From the NCBI RefSeq assembly GCF_000772535.1, contig NZ_JSUM01000003.1, positions 372,001 to 436,000 on the forward strand: 64,000 nucleotides of DNA. The letters run 5' to 3'. The first letter of the stretch is position 1. Every line of letters begins with the position of its first letter. The notes under the pieces were generated by a model. It saw nothing but the letters and a program-made list of their open reading frames with translations, made no database searches and had not been told where the DNA came from. The position numbers were made by a program, and so were the translations under genes. The DNA comes from Chelonobacter oris (GTDB lineage: Bacteria; Pseudomonadota; Gammaproteobacteria; Enterobacterales; Pasteurellaceae). Shown piece by piece: positions 8,210 through 17,026 of this stretch.

Positions 8210-9424
8210 GTGAAAAATAAAACGTTGGGCAGTACGTTATTGGTCGCCGGCACGACCATCGGCGCCGGTATGCTGGCGATGCCGATTACTTCCGCCAGCA
8301 TGGGCTTCGGATTTACCGTCATGCTGTTGCTGATCCTCTGGTTGTTGCTCTCTTATAGCGCCTTATTGTTTATTGAAGTTTACCAGACGGCACAGATTGA
8401 TTCCGGTTTGGCAACCTTGGCAGAGCAGTACTTCGGCCGTTTCGGGCGTATTCTGTCGACATTTTCACTGTTGGTTTTCATGTATGCCATTTTATCGGCT
8501 TATGTTACCGGCGGCGGTTCACTCATCGGCGGATTATTGCCGGTATTCGAAAGCGAGCAAACCGCATCACAAATCGGGATTATTCTGTTTACCGTGGTAC
8601 TCGGCATTTTTATCATTATCGGCACATCGGGCGTTGATGCGGTCAACCGGCTGTTTTTCTTCAGCAAATTGGCCGTTTTTATGTTTGTGCTGTTTATGAT
8701 GCTGCCTAAAGTGCGGTTGGAGAATTTAATGGCGATGCCGCTTAATCATGCCTTAATGCTATCCGCAGCGCCGGTTTTTTTCACCTCGTTCGGTTTCCAT
8801 GTAGTGATTCCGAGTATTGTGAAATATTTGGCAGGGGATATTAAACGCTTGAAAATAGCGATTATCGGCGGCACCGGCATTCCGCTGTTGGCTTATCTGC
8901 TATGGCAGCTTTCGACACACGGCGTGTTGAGCCAAAGCCAGTTTTTACAGATTTTGCAGCAAGACCCGACTTTAAACGGCTTGGTCAACGCCACACGTGA
9001 AATCACCGGTAGTGCGGTGTTGAGCGAAGCGGTGCGTTTATTTTCTTCTCTTGCCTTGATCACCTCGTTTTTGGGAGTTTCCCTCAGCCTGTTTGATTGT
9101 CTGAATGATTTGTTACACCGAGTAAAAGTGCGGTCGAACCGCTTATTGCTTGGCGTGTTGACCTTCCTGCCGCCGCTGGTTTTCGCCCTGTTTTATCCAG
9201 AAGGGTTTATCATGGCATTGGGTTATGCCGGGATTATGTTTGCATTTTACGGTTTAGTGTTGCCGGTCGGTCTGGCATGGAAAGCCCGCCGATTACACCC
9301 GAACCTCACCTATCGCGTTTGGGGCGGCAATATTGCCCTCGTACTGGCATTACTGCTCGGCATACTGATTATTGTCATTCCGTTTTTGATTGAAGCCGGG
9401 TATTTGCCGAAAGTGATCGGCTGA
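8210..9424 (+). CDS. tyrP: Tyrosine-specific transport protein (HAAAP family)
   Basis: A 404-residue aromatic amino acid:proton symporter with about eleven membrane helices. The N-terminus M-K-N-K-T-L-G-S followed by V-A-G-T-T-I-G-A-G-M-L-A-M-P is almost the E. coli TyrP sequence. The F-T-S-F-G-F-H and F-L-G-V-S-L-S-L-F-D segments are also family signatures. The start is GTG, with GAGAC as a weak ribosome-binding site. Mtr and TnaB are paralogous alternatives, but the N-terminus and length fit TyrP best. It stands alone, behind a terminator-bearing leader. Confidence 0.88.
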   Translation: MKNKTLGSTLLVAGTTIGAGMLAMPITSASMGFGFTVMLLLILWLLLSYSALLFIEVYQTAQIDSGLATLAEQYFGRFGRILSTFSLLVFMYAILSAYVTGGGSLIGGLLPVFESEQTASQIGIILFTVVLGIFIIIGTSGVDAVNRLFFFSKLAVFMFVLFMMLPKVRLENLMAMPLNHALMLSAAPVFFTSFGFHVVIPSIVKYLAGDIKRLKIAIIGGTGIPLLAYLLWQLSTHGVLSQSQFLQILQQDPTLNGLVNATREITGSAVLSEAVRLFSSLALITSFLGVSLSLFDCLNDLLHRVKVRSNRLLLGVLTFLPPLVFALFYPEGFIMALGYAGIMFAFYGLVLPVGLAWKARRLHPNLTYRVWGGNIALVLALLLGILIIVIPFLIEAGYLPKVIG

Positions 9425-9478
9425 CGCCCGATTTCTGAATAACGTTAGCAGAGTATGGTTTAACATTATATAGTCTCT

Positions 9479-9512
9479 ATCTGACAAAGGCGGATTGGCG
9501 CCTTTGTCAGAT
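9479..9512. terminator. Long perfect hairpin after tyrP
   Basis: The arms ATCTGACAAAGGCG and CGCCTTTGTCAGAT form a 14-bp perfect stem with a 6-nt loop. The downstream T tract is weak (TCAATTTG). It probably ends tyrP transcription. Confidence 0.7.
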
Positions 9513-9559
9513 TCAATTTGTTGTTATCAACATAGTTCAACATAACTAAACACCAAATT

Positions 9560-9575
9560 TGTGACAGTATTCACG
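9560..9575. promoter_or_regulatory. Candidate CRP site upstream of the sugar-acid operon
   Basis: TGTGA-CAGTAT-TCACG matches the CRP consensus TGTGA-N6-TCACA at nine of ten positions, with A-rich and T-rich flanks. It lies about 110 bp before the dctP-like start, fitting catabolite control of a carbon-use operon. Confidence 0.6.
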
Positions 9576-9640
9576 GTTTTCATTTGGATTTTTTGTTAGT
9601 TTACTTGGCAAGAAAGCTAAGGTTTTTCTTTCGTTTTAAC

Positions 9641-9654
9641 TTGTATACTAGTAT
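9641..9654. promoter_or_regulatory. Candidate GntR-family operator overlapping a -10 element
   Basis: TTGTATACTAGTAT contains the palindromes GTATAC and ATACTAGTAT. It resembles the GGTATACC core bound by E. coli UxuR/ExuR. TATACT within it (9644-9649) is a good -10 hexamer, so a bound repressor would occlude the promoter. The GntR gene at the end of the operon is the likely regulator. Confidence 0.45.
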
Positions 9655-9682
9655 TTATTTAAAATCTAAATTGAGGGTTACT

Positions 9683-10702
9683 ATGAAAAAAAGAATATGT
9701 TTCAAAACGTTATTAGCCGGTGCGGTACTATTTTCCCTGATGGCTTGTGATGATGCCGCACAACATTCCCAATCAGGACAAACGCCCAAAGTCGTTAAAA
9801 TTTCTTCCGTTGTTGCGGCAACCCATCCTTCCACACTGGCATTAAAAGAGGTGTTTAAACCGGCTGTGGAAAGTAAAACCAATGGTCGTTATCAAATTGA
9901 TGTCTATGATTCCGGTCAATTGGGTGATGAAAAGCAATCTTTTGACTACACTCGTCAGGGCATTATCGATATGTCGGTGTTGGGTACGGTGATGTGGTCC
10001 GAAGTACCAAAGATGTCTGTTCCCGATTTTCCGTTTTTATTTACAGATGTCGCTCACGCCAGAAAAATTTATCAAGGCGAAGTCGGTGAAGAGATTGCCG
10101 ATAGTTTTGAATCTTCCCAACCAATCAAATTTCTCGCCTGGATGCCAAACGGTGCCCGCGTATTTTCATCGAGCAAATCCTTAACGCATCCGGCGCAATT
10201 CAAAGGGCAAAAAATGCGTATGCCCAACAATCCTATCCATGTGAAAGCGGCTGAGTTGTTAGGGGCAAATGTCGCCATTATGGGATTGGGCGAAGTGTTT
10301 ACCGCACTTGAACAAGGTGTTGTTGACGGGCAGGATAATCCGCTTTCCACCTTTGTACAACAAGGATTCTATTCGGTGAACAAAAATATTTATGAAACAA
10401 ACCATATGATTTCATCGCTTGAATTGTTGGCCAATGCAAAATTTTGGGACGGATTGAGTGGCGAAGATCAAGCGATTTTTCTGGACGCGGCAAAAGCGGC
10501 ATCAGATAAAAGCTGGGAGTTATATCAGCAAAGTATTGATAGCGATAAAAAATTCCTGGCTGAAAAAGGGGTTACGGTAGTGACGCCAAGCGATGCGGAT
10601 AAAACACAATTGATTGAGAAAATGCAGCCGCTTTATGATGATCTGTACCAGAAATATGATTGGGCGCAAGCACTTGTCGAACGTATTCGAAATACTGACT
10701 AA
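9683..10702 (+). CDS. TRAP transporter substrate-binding lipoprotein (DctP family)
   Basis: A 339-residue solute-binding protein. The ATG at 9683 follows GAGGG and begins a lipoprotein signal with lipobox L-M-A-C (Cys near residue 22). A lipid anchor is less usual for DctP proteins, most of which are soluble. Family features include Y-D-S-G-Q-L-G-D-E near residue 80, M-R-M-P-N-N-P near 180 and E-Q-G-V-V-D-G-Q-D-N-P near 213, with the conserved Arg that pairs with a carboxylate. It is the first gene of a hexuronate/aldonate operon, so its ligand is probably a sugar acid. Confidence 0.9.
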   Translation: MKKRICFKTLLAGAVLFSLMACDDAAQHSQSGQTPKVVKISSVVAATHPSTLALKEVFKPAVESKTNGRYQIDVYDSGQLGDEKQSFDYTRQGIIDMSVLGTVMWSEVPKMSVPDFPFLFTDVAHARKIYQGEVGEEIADSFESSQPIKFLAWMPNGARVFSSSKSLTHPAQFKGQKMRMPNNPIHVKAAELLGANVAIMGLGEVFTALEQGVVDGQDNPLSTFVQQGFYSVNKNIYETNHMISSLELLANAKFWDGLSGEDQAIFLDAAKAASDKSWELYQQSIDSDKKFLAEKGVTVVTPSDADKTQLIEKMQPLYDDLYQKYDWAQALVERIRNTD

Positions 10703-10719
10703 TCAATAGGGGATAGCGC

Positions 10720-11229
10720 ATGAAAGCGATTATCGAAAAGTTATTTCACGGCGTCTCATTACTACTCGGGTTGATGCTGGCGGTCATGATTGCCTTGGTA
10801 TTTTTAAACGTCATTCTTCGCTTTTTCTTTAATTCAGGGTTGGTTTGGTCTGAAGAGGTCGCACGATATGTTTTTGTTTATGTCATTTACCTCGGTGCGA
10901 TAGTGGCAATGAAAGAAAACGCACATCTGGGGGTGGATACGCTGATTAAAAACGTACCGGAAAAACTCAAGCTGTTTTTGTTTGTGTTAGGTCGCTTAAT
11001 CATTATTGCGGTGATGGGCATTTTGGTTAAAGGCACGTATGCCATGGTGATTCAGTCAATGACCGCAAAAGCGGCAGCGACCGGATTACCATTGTCATTC
11101 GTTTATGGCATCGGTTTGCTCACCGGAACGGCGATTATTTTAATCGGTTTGTTACATATCGTAGAGGTGATTAAAAATCCAAAAGCCGTTCATCATATTG
11201 TGTTGATGAGTGAATCGGATTCAGATTAA
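10720..11229 (+). CDS. TRAP transporter small permease (DctQ family)
   Basis: A 169-residue membrane protein with four predicted helices and the DctQ hallmark segment W-S-E-E-V-A-R-Y in the second helix region, near residue 45. It starts 17 bp after the binding-protein gene and is followed 14 bp later by the large permease, the usual three-gene TRAP arrangement. Confidence 0.92.
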   Translation: MKAIIEKLFHGVSLLLGLMLAVMIALVFLNVILRFFFNSGLVWSEEVARYVFVYVIYLGAIVAMKENAHLGVDTLIKNVPEKLKLFLFVLGRLIIIAVMGILVKGTYAMVIQSMTAKAAATGLPLSFVYGIGLLTGTAIILIGLLHIVEVIKNPKAVHHIVLMSESDSD

Positions 11230-11243
11230 TCGGCAGGTGAATT

Positions 11244-12524
11244 ATGACTATTATTCTTTTCTTGGCAAGCTTGATCGGCGGTATTGTGATTGGTGTTCCT
11301 ATTGCATTTTCGCTGTTATTTTCAGGCATTATGCTGATGTTGTATTTAGATGTCTTTAACGCTCAAATTTTGTCACAAAATTTGTTTAACGGCGCCGACA
11401 GTTTTTCGATGATGGCAATCCCGTTTTTTGTGGTTGCCGGCGATTTAATGAATCGCGGCGGGTTAACCAATAAAATTGTCGACGCGGCAACGTCAATAGT
11501 CGGGCATATTCGCGGCGGATTAGGCTATGTCGCCATTTTGGCGATTTTACTGTTTGCAAGCCTTGTCGGATCCGCTGTGGCTTCAACCGCCGCATTGGGG
11601 GCGATTTTGATCCCGATGATGGTACGTTCCGGTTATAACCGAGACAGATCAACCGCACTGATTGCCGGCGGAAATATTTTATCGCCGATCATGCCGCCTT
11701 CCGTACCGATGATTATTTTTGGTGTGACGGCCGGGGTATCGGTCACCGATCTGTTTATGGGCGGAATTGCTCCGGCTATTTATATTACCGCCATTCTTTG
11801 TGTTGTCTGGGCATTGGTTTCGCGTAAAGATTCGGCAGCGCCTTTGCCGCGTAAATCCTTCCGTGAGGTCATCAGTGCCGTCCGTAAAGCGATTTGGGCG
11901 ATTTTTATGCCTGTCGGTATCTTGCTTGGGCTGCGCAGTGGTATGTTTACACCGACAGAAGCCGGTGTCATGGCGGTCGTTTACGCTTTGCTCATCGGGG
12001 TATTCGTTTATCGCGAACTCACCTTACAAGACATCAAGGAAAGTATGATTTCGTCCGCCAAAGCCAGCAGTGCGATTATGTTTTTAGCGGCGGCGGCAAT
12101 GGTGTCGTCCTGGCTAATGACTATCGGTAATATCCCACGCATCGTTACTGACCTTTTGCAGCCGTTTATCGAACATCCTATGGTGCTGATGTTGGTTATC
12201 GCCGGTTTGGTTCTATTAGTCGGAACGTCAATGGATGTGGTCCCGACGATCTTGATTTTAACACCGGTATTAATGCCGGCAGTAAAACAGGCGGGCATTA
12301 ATCCGGTGTACTTCGGCGTAGTGTTTATTATTACCTGTGTCATGGGGTTATTAACACCACCGGTGGGAACCGTGTTAAATGTCGCAGCGAGCACCGGGCG
12401 GATCAATATGGAAAGAATTGTCAAAGCAATTTGGCCTTTCCTGCTTGCTATTGTAATCACCTTGCTATTACTGATTATTTTCCCAAGTTTATTGATACAA
12501 CCATTAGAATTTTTTACTCAATAA
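11244..12524 (+). CDS. TRAP transporter large permease (DctM family)
   Basis: A 426-residue permease with about twelve helices. Family features include I-P-F-F-V-V-A-G-D-L-M-N-R-G-G near residue 58, P-I-M-P-P-S-V-P-M-I near residue 148, and G-L-L-T-P-P-V-G-T near 373. It drives sodium-coupled uptake with the DctQ partner. AGGTGA lies before the ATG. It sits between the small permease and the dehydrogenase gene, linking uptake to catabolism. Confidence 0.93.
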   Translation: MTIILFLASLIGGIVIGVPIAFSLLFSGIMLMLYLDVFNAQILSQNLFNGADSFSMMAIPFFVVAGDLMNRGGLTNKIVDAATSIVGHIRGGLGYVAILAILLFASLVGSAVASTAALGAILIPMMVRSGYNRDRSTALIAGGNILSPIMPPSVPMIIFGVTAGVSVTDLFMGGIAPAIYITAILCVVWALVSRKDSAAPLPRKSFREVISAVRKAIWAIFMPVGILLGLRSGMFTPTEAGVMAVVYALLIGVFVYRELTLQDIKESMISSAKASSAIMFLAAAAMVSSWLMTIGNIPRIVTDLLQPFIEHPMVLMLVIAGLVLLVGTSMDVVPTILILTPVLMPAVKQAGINPVYFGVVFIITCVMGLLTPPVGTVLNVAASTGRINMERIVKAIWPFLLAIVITLLLLIIFPSLLIQPLEFFTQ

Positions 12525-12535
12525 GGATTAATGAC

Positions 12536-13555
12536 ATGAAAGCGATAACAGTAACCAAACCGTTTGAGTTGGATATTGCAACGATTTCCGCACCGGAAAT
12601 CGACCGTGACGATGATGTGATTATCAAAGTGCGATTCGGCGGTATTTGCGGATCGGATATCGGCATTTATACCGGCGGCAATTCCTTGGCTAAGTACCCT
12701 ATTGTCATTGGGCATGAATTTGTCGGACGGGTAGAAAAAGTCGGATCGGCAGTCAAACATGTGAAGAAAGGGGATTTTGTCGTAAGCGATATAGTCAATA
12801 GCTGCGGTCGCTGTTATGCCTGCCGCAGCGGTCATCATAACGTATGCAAACATTTAAAAGTCACCGGTGTCCACATTAATGGCGGTTTTGCCGAATATGC
12901 CAAAACCAAAGCAGAAAATGTGTATCCGATAGACATTCATAAAATTCCTGAAAAAACAGCCTGTTTGATTGAACCTTATGCCGTCGGGGTTGAAATTAAT
13001 ACCCGTGCAAATGTTGTCGCTGGCGATAAAGTCGTCGTGTTTGGTTCCGGACCGGCAGGCTTAGCGGCGATGCAGGTTGCGATAGCCAGAGGCGCCGAGG
13101 TTTTGATCACGGATATTTTTGAAGAACGCCTCACGCTTGCCCGCGAGATGGGGGCGACTAAGGCGATTAATGTTAAACATGTTGATTTACGCACGGCGAT
13201 CAACCAATTCACCGAAAATGAAGGCGCTCATGTCGTGATTGATGCGGTATGTTCGCAGCAGAGCATTTTAGAGGCGTTGGACGTTGTTGCGCCGTCGGGG
13301 CGTTTTGTGGTGCTTGGAACGGGCGCCGCACCATCGGAAATCCCGCAAGTTGCATTTACCAAAAAAGGAATCAATGTGTTTGGTACACGCTTAAATAATA
13401 AACGCTTTCCTGAAGTGATCAAGTTATTTGAAGAGGGAAAGGTAACACCGGAAAAAATGATCACGCACACTTATCCGTTTGATGATATTGAAAAAGCGTT
13501 TGATGTCATTAAAAATCAAAAAAATACCGTGTGTAAAGTGCTATTAGAGTGGTAA
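12536..13555 (+). CDS. Zinc-dependent alcohol dehydrogenase (RspB/L-gulonate 5-dehydrogenase-like)
   Basis: A 339-residue medium-chain dehydrogenase. The ATG at 12536 follows AAGGA. Catalytic zinc ligands sit in G-G-I-C-G-S-D near residue 36 and G-H-E-F-V-G near 60. The structural-zinc cysteines are in C-G-R-C-Y-A-C-R-S-G-H-H-N-V-C near 88-102. The nucleotide site is V-F-G-S-G-P-A-G near residue 165. Next to UxuA and a fructuronate-reductase-like enzyme, the plausible reaction is oxidation of L-gulonate (or a similar aldonate) to D-fructuronate. No uronate isomerase is nearby, which favours this over a glucuronate route. H. influenzae HI0053 has a similar neighbourhood. Confidence 0.8.
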   Translation: MKAITVTKPFELDIATISAPEIDRDDDVIIKVRFGGICGSDIGIYTGGNSLAKYPIVIGHEFVGRVEKVGSAVKHVKKGDFVVSDIVNSCGRCYACRSGHHNVCKHLKVTGVHINGGFAEYAKTKAENVYPIDIHKIPEKTACLIEPYAVGVEINTRANVVAGDKVVVFGSGPAGLAAMQVAIARGAEVLITDIFEERLTLAREMGATKAINVKHVDLRTAINQFTENEGAHVVIDAVCSQQSILEALDVVAPSGRFVVLGTGAAPSEIPQVAFTKKGINVFGTRLNNKRFPEVIKLFEEGKVTPEKMITHTYPFDDIEKAFDVIKNQKNTVCKVLLEW

Positions 13556-13565
13556 GGAGTCAACA

Positions 13566-14639
13566 ATGAAAACAACATTCAGATGGTATGGATTGGGTAA
13601 TGACACTATTCCCTTAAGTTATATTAAACAAATTCCGAGTATGAGCGGTGTCGTATGGGCGCTGCATGATATCGCCGCAGGCGAAGTATGGCCGGAGGAA
13701 CGTATTGCCGAGGTTAAGTCTCAAACCGAACCTTATGGCTTGACTATCGATGTGGTCGAAAGTGTTAATGTCCATGAATCCATTAAACTTGGAACGGACG
13801 AACGTGAGCAATATATTGAAAACTATAAAACAACACTGAAGAATTTAGGAAAATATGGTGTAAAAGTCGTCTGTTATAATTTTATGCCGGTGTTTGACTG
13901 GATTCGAACCGATTTATTTAAAGAAGCCGACGACGGTTCAACCGCACTTTTCTATGAAAATGCACGTATTGAAGGCATGGATCCTAAAGTATTGGTAAAA
14001 GAATTTGAAAAAAACGCGCAAGAGTTGACATTGCCGGGGTGGGAGCCTGAACGATTGCGGCATTTGGATAAATTATTTGATTTATATCAAGGCATAACCG
14101 AAGACAAGCTCAGAGAAAATTTGAAGTATTTCTTACAGCAAATTATCCCTGTCGCCGAAGACGTCGGCATAAAAATGGCTATTCACCCAGACGACCCGCC
14201 GTTCTCGGTATTTGGTTTACCGCGTATTGTGAAATGCCATGATGATTTGCAAAAAATTATAAACTTGGTGGACAGTGAGGCCAACGGCATTACGCTGTGC
14301 AGCGGAGCATTAGGGCCTAATTTAAATAATGATATTCCGAATATGATTCGCACTTTCCATAAACGTATCCCGTTTGCCCATATTCGTAATATTAAAGTAT
14401 TCGAAAACGGCGATTTTTTGGAAACATCACATCGAAGTTCGGATGGTTCGCTCGATCTTGCTGAAATCGTTAAGGCTTATCATGAAGTCGGATTTAACGG
14501 TTATTACCGTCCTGATCACGGCCGCCATATTTGGCAAGAAAAATGCCGTCCGGGCTACGGTTTGTACGATCGCGCATTAGGCATTATGTACATTCAGGGC
14601 TTGTGGGATATGTGCGACAAAATCAAAGGAGAAAAGTAA
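13566..14639 (+). CDS. uxuA: Mannonate dehydratase, short type
   Basis: A 357-residue enzyme that dehydrates D-mannonate to 2-keto-3-deoxygluconate using a divalent metal. Conserved blocks are R-W-Y-G near the start, C-Y-N-F-M-P-V-F-D-W near residue 100, H-P-D-D-P-P near 206 and Y-R-P-D-H-G near 318. It lacks the insertion of about 40 residues near position 150 found in the 394-residue E. coli enzyme, and so resembles Firmicutes-type UxuA in length. The ribosome-binding site is AAGGAG. One uptake signal lies inside near 13941. Confidence 0.92.
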   Translation: MKTTFRWYGLGNDTIPLSYIKQIPSMSGVVWALHDIAAGEVWPEERIAEVKSQTEPYGLTIDVVESVNVHESIKLGTDEREQYIENYKTTLKNLGKYGVKVVCYNFMPVFDWIRTDLFKEADDGSTALFYENARIEGMDPKVLVKEFEKNAQELTLPGWEPERLRHLDKLFDLYQGITEDKLRENLKYFLQQIIPVAEDVGIKMAIHPDDPPFSVFGLPRIVKCHDDLQKIINLVDSEANGITLCSGALGPNLNNDIPNMIRTFHKRIPFAHIRNIKVFENGDFLETSHRSSDGSLDLAEIVKAYHEVGFNGYYRPDHGRHIWQEKCRPGYGLYDRALGIMYIQGLWDMCDKIKGEK

Positions 14640-16243
14640 TGCAATTATCCTATAACGGATTAGCCAATCAAGCGGATTGGAGACATAAAGGTTATATTTT
14701 ACCCGAATATAATGTCAGCGATATCGCCAAAAACACGCAGCAAAATCCGATTTGGCTGCATCTTGGTGCAGGGAATATTTTTCGTGCATTTTTAGCCAAT
14801 TTACAACAACGATTGCTGAATCAAGGCGCTGCTGACAGGGGGATTATTGTGGCGGACGGGTTTGATTATGAAATCATTGAAAAAGCTTACCGCCCTTTTG
14901 ACAATTTATCGATTTTTGTGCGACTGAAAAATGATCATTCGGTAAATAAGATAGTGATTGGGAGTATTAGCGAATCCCTAAGAATGGATCCCTCTTTCAC
15001 GGATGATTTTGCCCGTTTAAATACCGTTTTTACCGCACCGTCATTACAAATGGTTTCGCTGACCATTACGGAAAAGGGCTATGTAATTAAAAATCAAGAT
15101 GGTGAGTATTTTCAAGCTGTTAAATTCGATTTGCAAAACGGCTCTGATCATCCGCAAAGTTATATTGGTAAAATTGTCGCGTTACTTTTTGCCCGTTTCC
15201 GCAATGGGGCACAGCCGTTGGCGGTGGTCAGTATGGATAATATGTCTAAAAACGGCTCGAAATTGGAAAAAGTCATTTTAGAATTTGCCGATCAATGGCG
15301 GCAGGCCGGCGTTGTTCCAGCGGCATTTATTGATTATTTAAGTTCGGATAAAATCAGCTTTCCGTGGTCTATGATTGACAAAATCACACCACGACCGGAT
15401 ACGGAAATACAACAATTGCTGCAATCGGACGGTATTCCAAATTTAGCGCCGATGATTACATCGAAAAATACTTATGTTGCACCATTTGTTAATGCCGAAG
15501 AGCTGGAATATTTAGCCATTGAAGATAATTTTCCAAATGGCAGACCGGCATTAGAAAAAGTTGGTGTGATTTTTACTGATCGGGATACCGTCGACAAAAT
15601 AGAAACGATGAAAGTCACCACTTGTCTCAACCCGATTCATACGGGACTTGCCGTTTTCGGCTGCTTACTGGGATTCAGCACTATCTTTGCCGAAATGCGA
15701 GATCCGGATTTATCGGCATTAGCCAAACGAATTGGTTATCAGGAAGGCTTGCCGGTCGTGATTGATCCGAAAATAATTAATCCGAAACAATTTATCGATG
15801 AAGTGATCAATATCCGGTTATCGAATGATTTTATTCCGGATACGCCACAGCGTATTGCCAGTGATACATCACAAAAATTGTCTATTCGTTTTGGCGAAAC
15901 ACTAAAGGCTTATCTGCGTGATAATAAAGATATTCAATCGTTAACGGCGATTCCATTGGTATTTGCCGGTTGGCTACGCTATTTAATTGCGATTGATGAT
16001 CAGGGCAATACGTTTGAAAACAGTCCTGATCCCTTGTTAAATCAGTTAAAAAATCATATATCTTGTGCTAAATTAGGTCAGTCCGTCTCCGCCGAAACAC
16101 TGAGACCGATTTTATCTGATAAAAATATTTTTGGGATTGATTTGTATGAAATCGGCTTAGCGGAAAAAGTCACGCAATATTTAAACGAAATGTTGCTGGG
16201 TAAAGGTGCCGTAAGAGCAACTTTGCAAAAATATATCTATTGA
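14639..16243 (+). CDS. Mannitol dehydrogenase family protein, probable fructuronate reductase
   Basis: A 534-residue long-chain polyol dehydrogenase. The ATG at 14639 overlaps the uxuA stop (TAATG) and follows AAAGGAG. The cofactor region is H-L-G-A-G-N-I-F-R-A-F near residue 40. The family active site is visible as K-V-T-T-C-L-N-P-I-H-T-G near 325. At about 534 residues it is longer than E. coli UxuB (486) and closer to the long form found beside short-type UxuA in Firmicutes. The expected reaction is reduction of D-fructuronate to D-mannonate. Mannitol or altronate oxidation is an alternative. Confidence 0.82.
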   Translation: MQLSYNGLANQADWRHKGYILPEYNVSDIAKNTQQNPIWLHLGAGNIFRAFLANLQQRLLNQGAADRGIIVADGFDYEIIEKAYRPFDNLSIFVRLKNDHSVNKIVIGSISESLRMDPSFTDDFARLNTVFTAPSLQMVSLTITEKGYVIKNQDGEYFQAVKFDLQNGSDHPQSYIGKIVALLFARFRNGAQPLAVVSMDNMSKNGSKLEKVILEFADQWRQAGVVPAAFIDYLSSDKISFPWSMIDKITPRPDTEIQQLLQSDGIPNLAPMITSKNTYVAPFVNAEELEYLAIEDNFPNGRPALEKVGVIFTDRDTVDKIETMKVTTCLNPIHTGLAVFGCLLGFSTIFAEMRDPDLSALAKRIGYQEGLPVVIDPKIINPKQFIDEVINIRLSNDFIPDTPQRIASDTSQKLSIRFGETLKAYLRDNKDIQSLTAIPLVFAGWLRYLIAIDDQGNTFENSPDPLLNQLKNHISCAKLGQSVSAETLRPILSDKNIFGIDLYEIGLAEKVTQYLNEMLLGKGAVRATLQKYIY

Positions 16244-16250
16244 GAATTAT

Positions 16251-16931
16251 ATGGCAGAACAGAAATCACGCGAAAGTTCACGAGAGTTTGCATACCGTAT
16301 TATTCGGGAAATGATCGTGAATATGGAGTTGCCCCCGGGGCATAAGGTGAGTGAAACCGAGCTTGCCGCCCTGTTGGGGTTAAGCAGAACCCCTATCAGA
16401 GAAGCGTTAATTGATTTGGAAAAAAGCGGAGCGGTAAAGGTCATTTCACAAAAAGGGACGTTTATTTCTTTTATTGATCCCTTATTAATTGAAGAAGCCC
16501 GTTTTTTACGTTTGACTTTAGAAAAAGAAGTGGCTGTTCTGTTATGCGAAGAACGTTATCAAAAATATCTTTATTTATTGGAAGACAATTTAAAATTACA
16601 AGCGTTCTATCTTAATAATGAGAATTATGAGAAATTCATTGAATTAGATAATGAATTTCATCATTTATTCTTTACGATTACGGATAAAAATAACATTTAC
16701 GTCTTAATGCGAGGGCTGAATATTCATTTTGACCGAGCTCGAATTTTTGTCTTTAAAAATAAACCGACATTAAAAACCCTTGAAGATCACCAAAATATTC
16801 TCAATGCGATTAAAAATCAAGATAAAACGTTAGTCAAAGAATTGATTGATCAGCATCTGTATCAATATGTTTTGGATAAAGATCGATTTGAAAAGGAATA
16901 TAGCCACTATTTTAATCAAAGCAGTCACTAA
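16251..16931 (+). CDS. GntR-family transcriptional regulator with FCD domain, probable operon repressor
   Basis: A 226-residue FadR-subfamily regulator. A winged helix-turn-helix lies at residues about 10-75 (S-E-T-E-L-A-A-L-L-G-L-S-R-T-P-I-R-E-A-L). A helical FCD effector domain follows, with the metal-binding D-x-x-x-H pattern in E-L-D-N-E-F-H-H-L-F. It starts 7 bp after the reductase gene and closes the operon, so it likely senses a pathway intermediate and represses from the site near 9641. The gene looks clearly more AT-rich than its neighbours, a possible sign of recent acquisition. Confidence 0.85.
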   Translation: MAEQKSRESSREFAYRIIREMIVNMELPPGHKVSETELAALLGLSRTPIREALIDLEKSGAVKVISQKGTFISFIDPLLIEEARFLRLTLEKEVAVLLCEERYQKYLYLLEDNLKLQAFYLNNENYEKFIELDNEFHHLFFTITDKNNIYVLMRGLNIHFDRARIFVFKNKPTLKTLEDHQNILNAIKNQDKTLVKELIDQHLYQYVLDKDRFEKEYSHYFNQSSH

Positions 16932-16990
16932 ATTAACCGCAATGATGAAATGAAAATGCTAACTTATCGCTGAATAGCAGCATGTTAAAA

Positions 16991-17017
16991 ACCGCACTTT
17001 CATGACAAAAGTGCGGT
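16991..17017. terminator. Uptake-signal inverted pair acting as a bidirectional terminator
   Basis: ACCGCACTTT and AAAGTGCGGT form a perfect 10-bp stem with a 7-nt loop between the convergent gntR-like and pta genes. Each arm is a Haemophilus-type uptake signal. Confidence 0.8.
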
Positions 17018-17026
17018 CGGCTTGCA

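Noticed and set aside
13900-13912. tRNA-like GGATTCGAACC in uxuA
   Set aside because: It lies within a conserved coding region and no cloverleaf can be formed around it.
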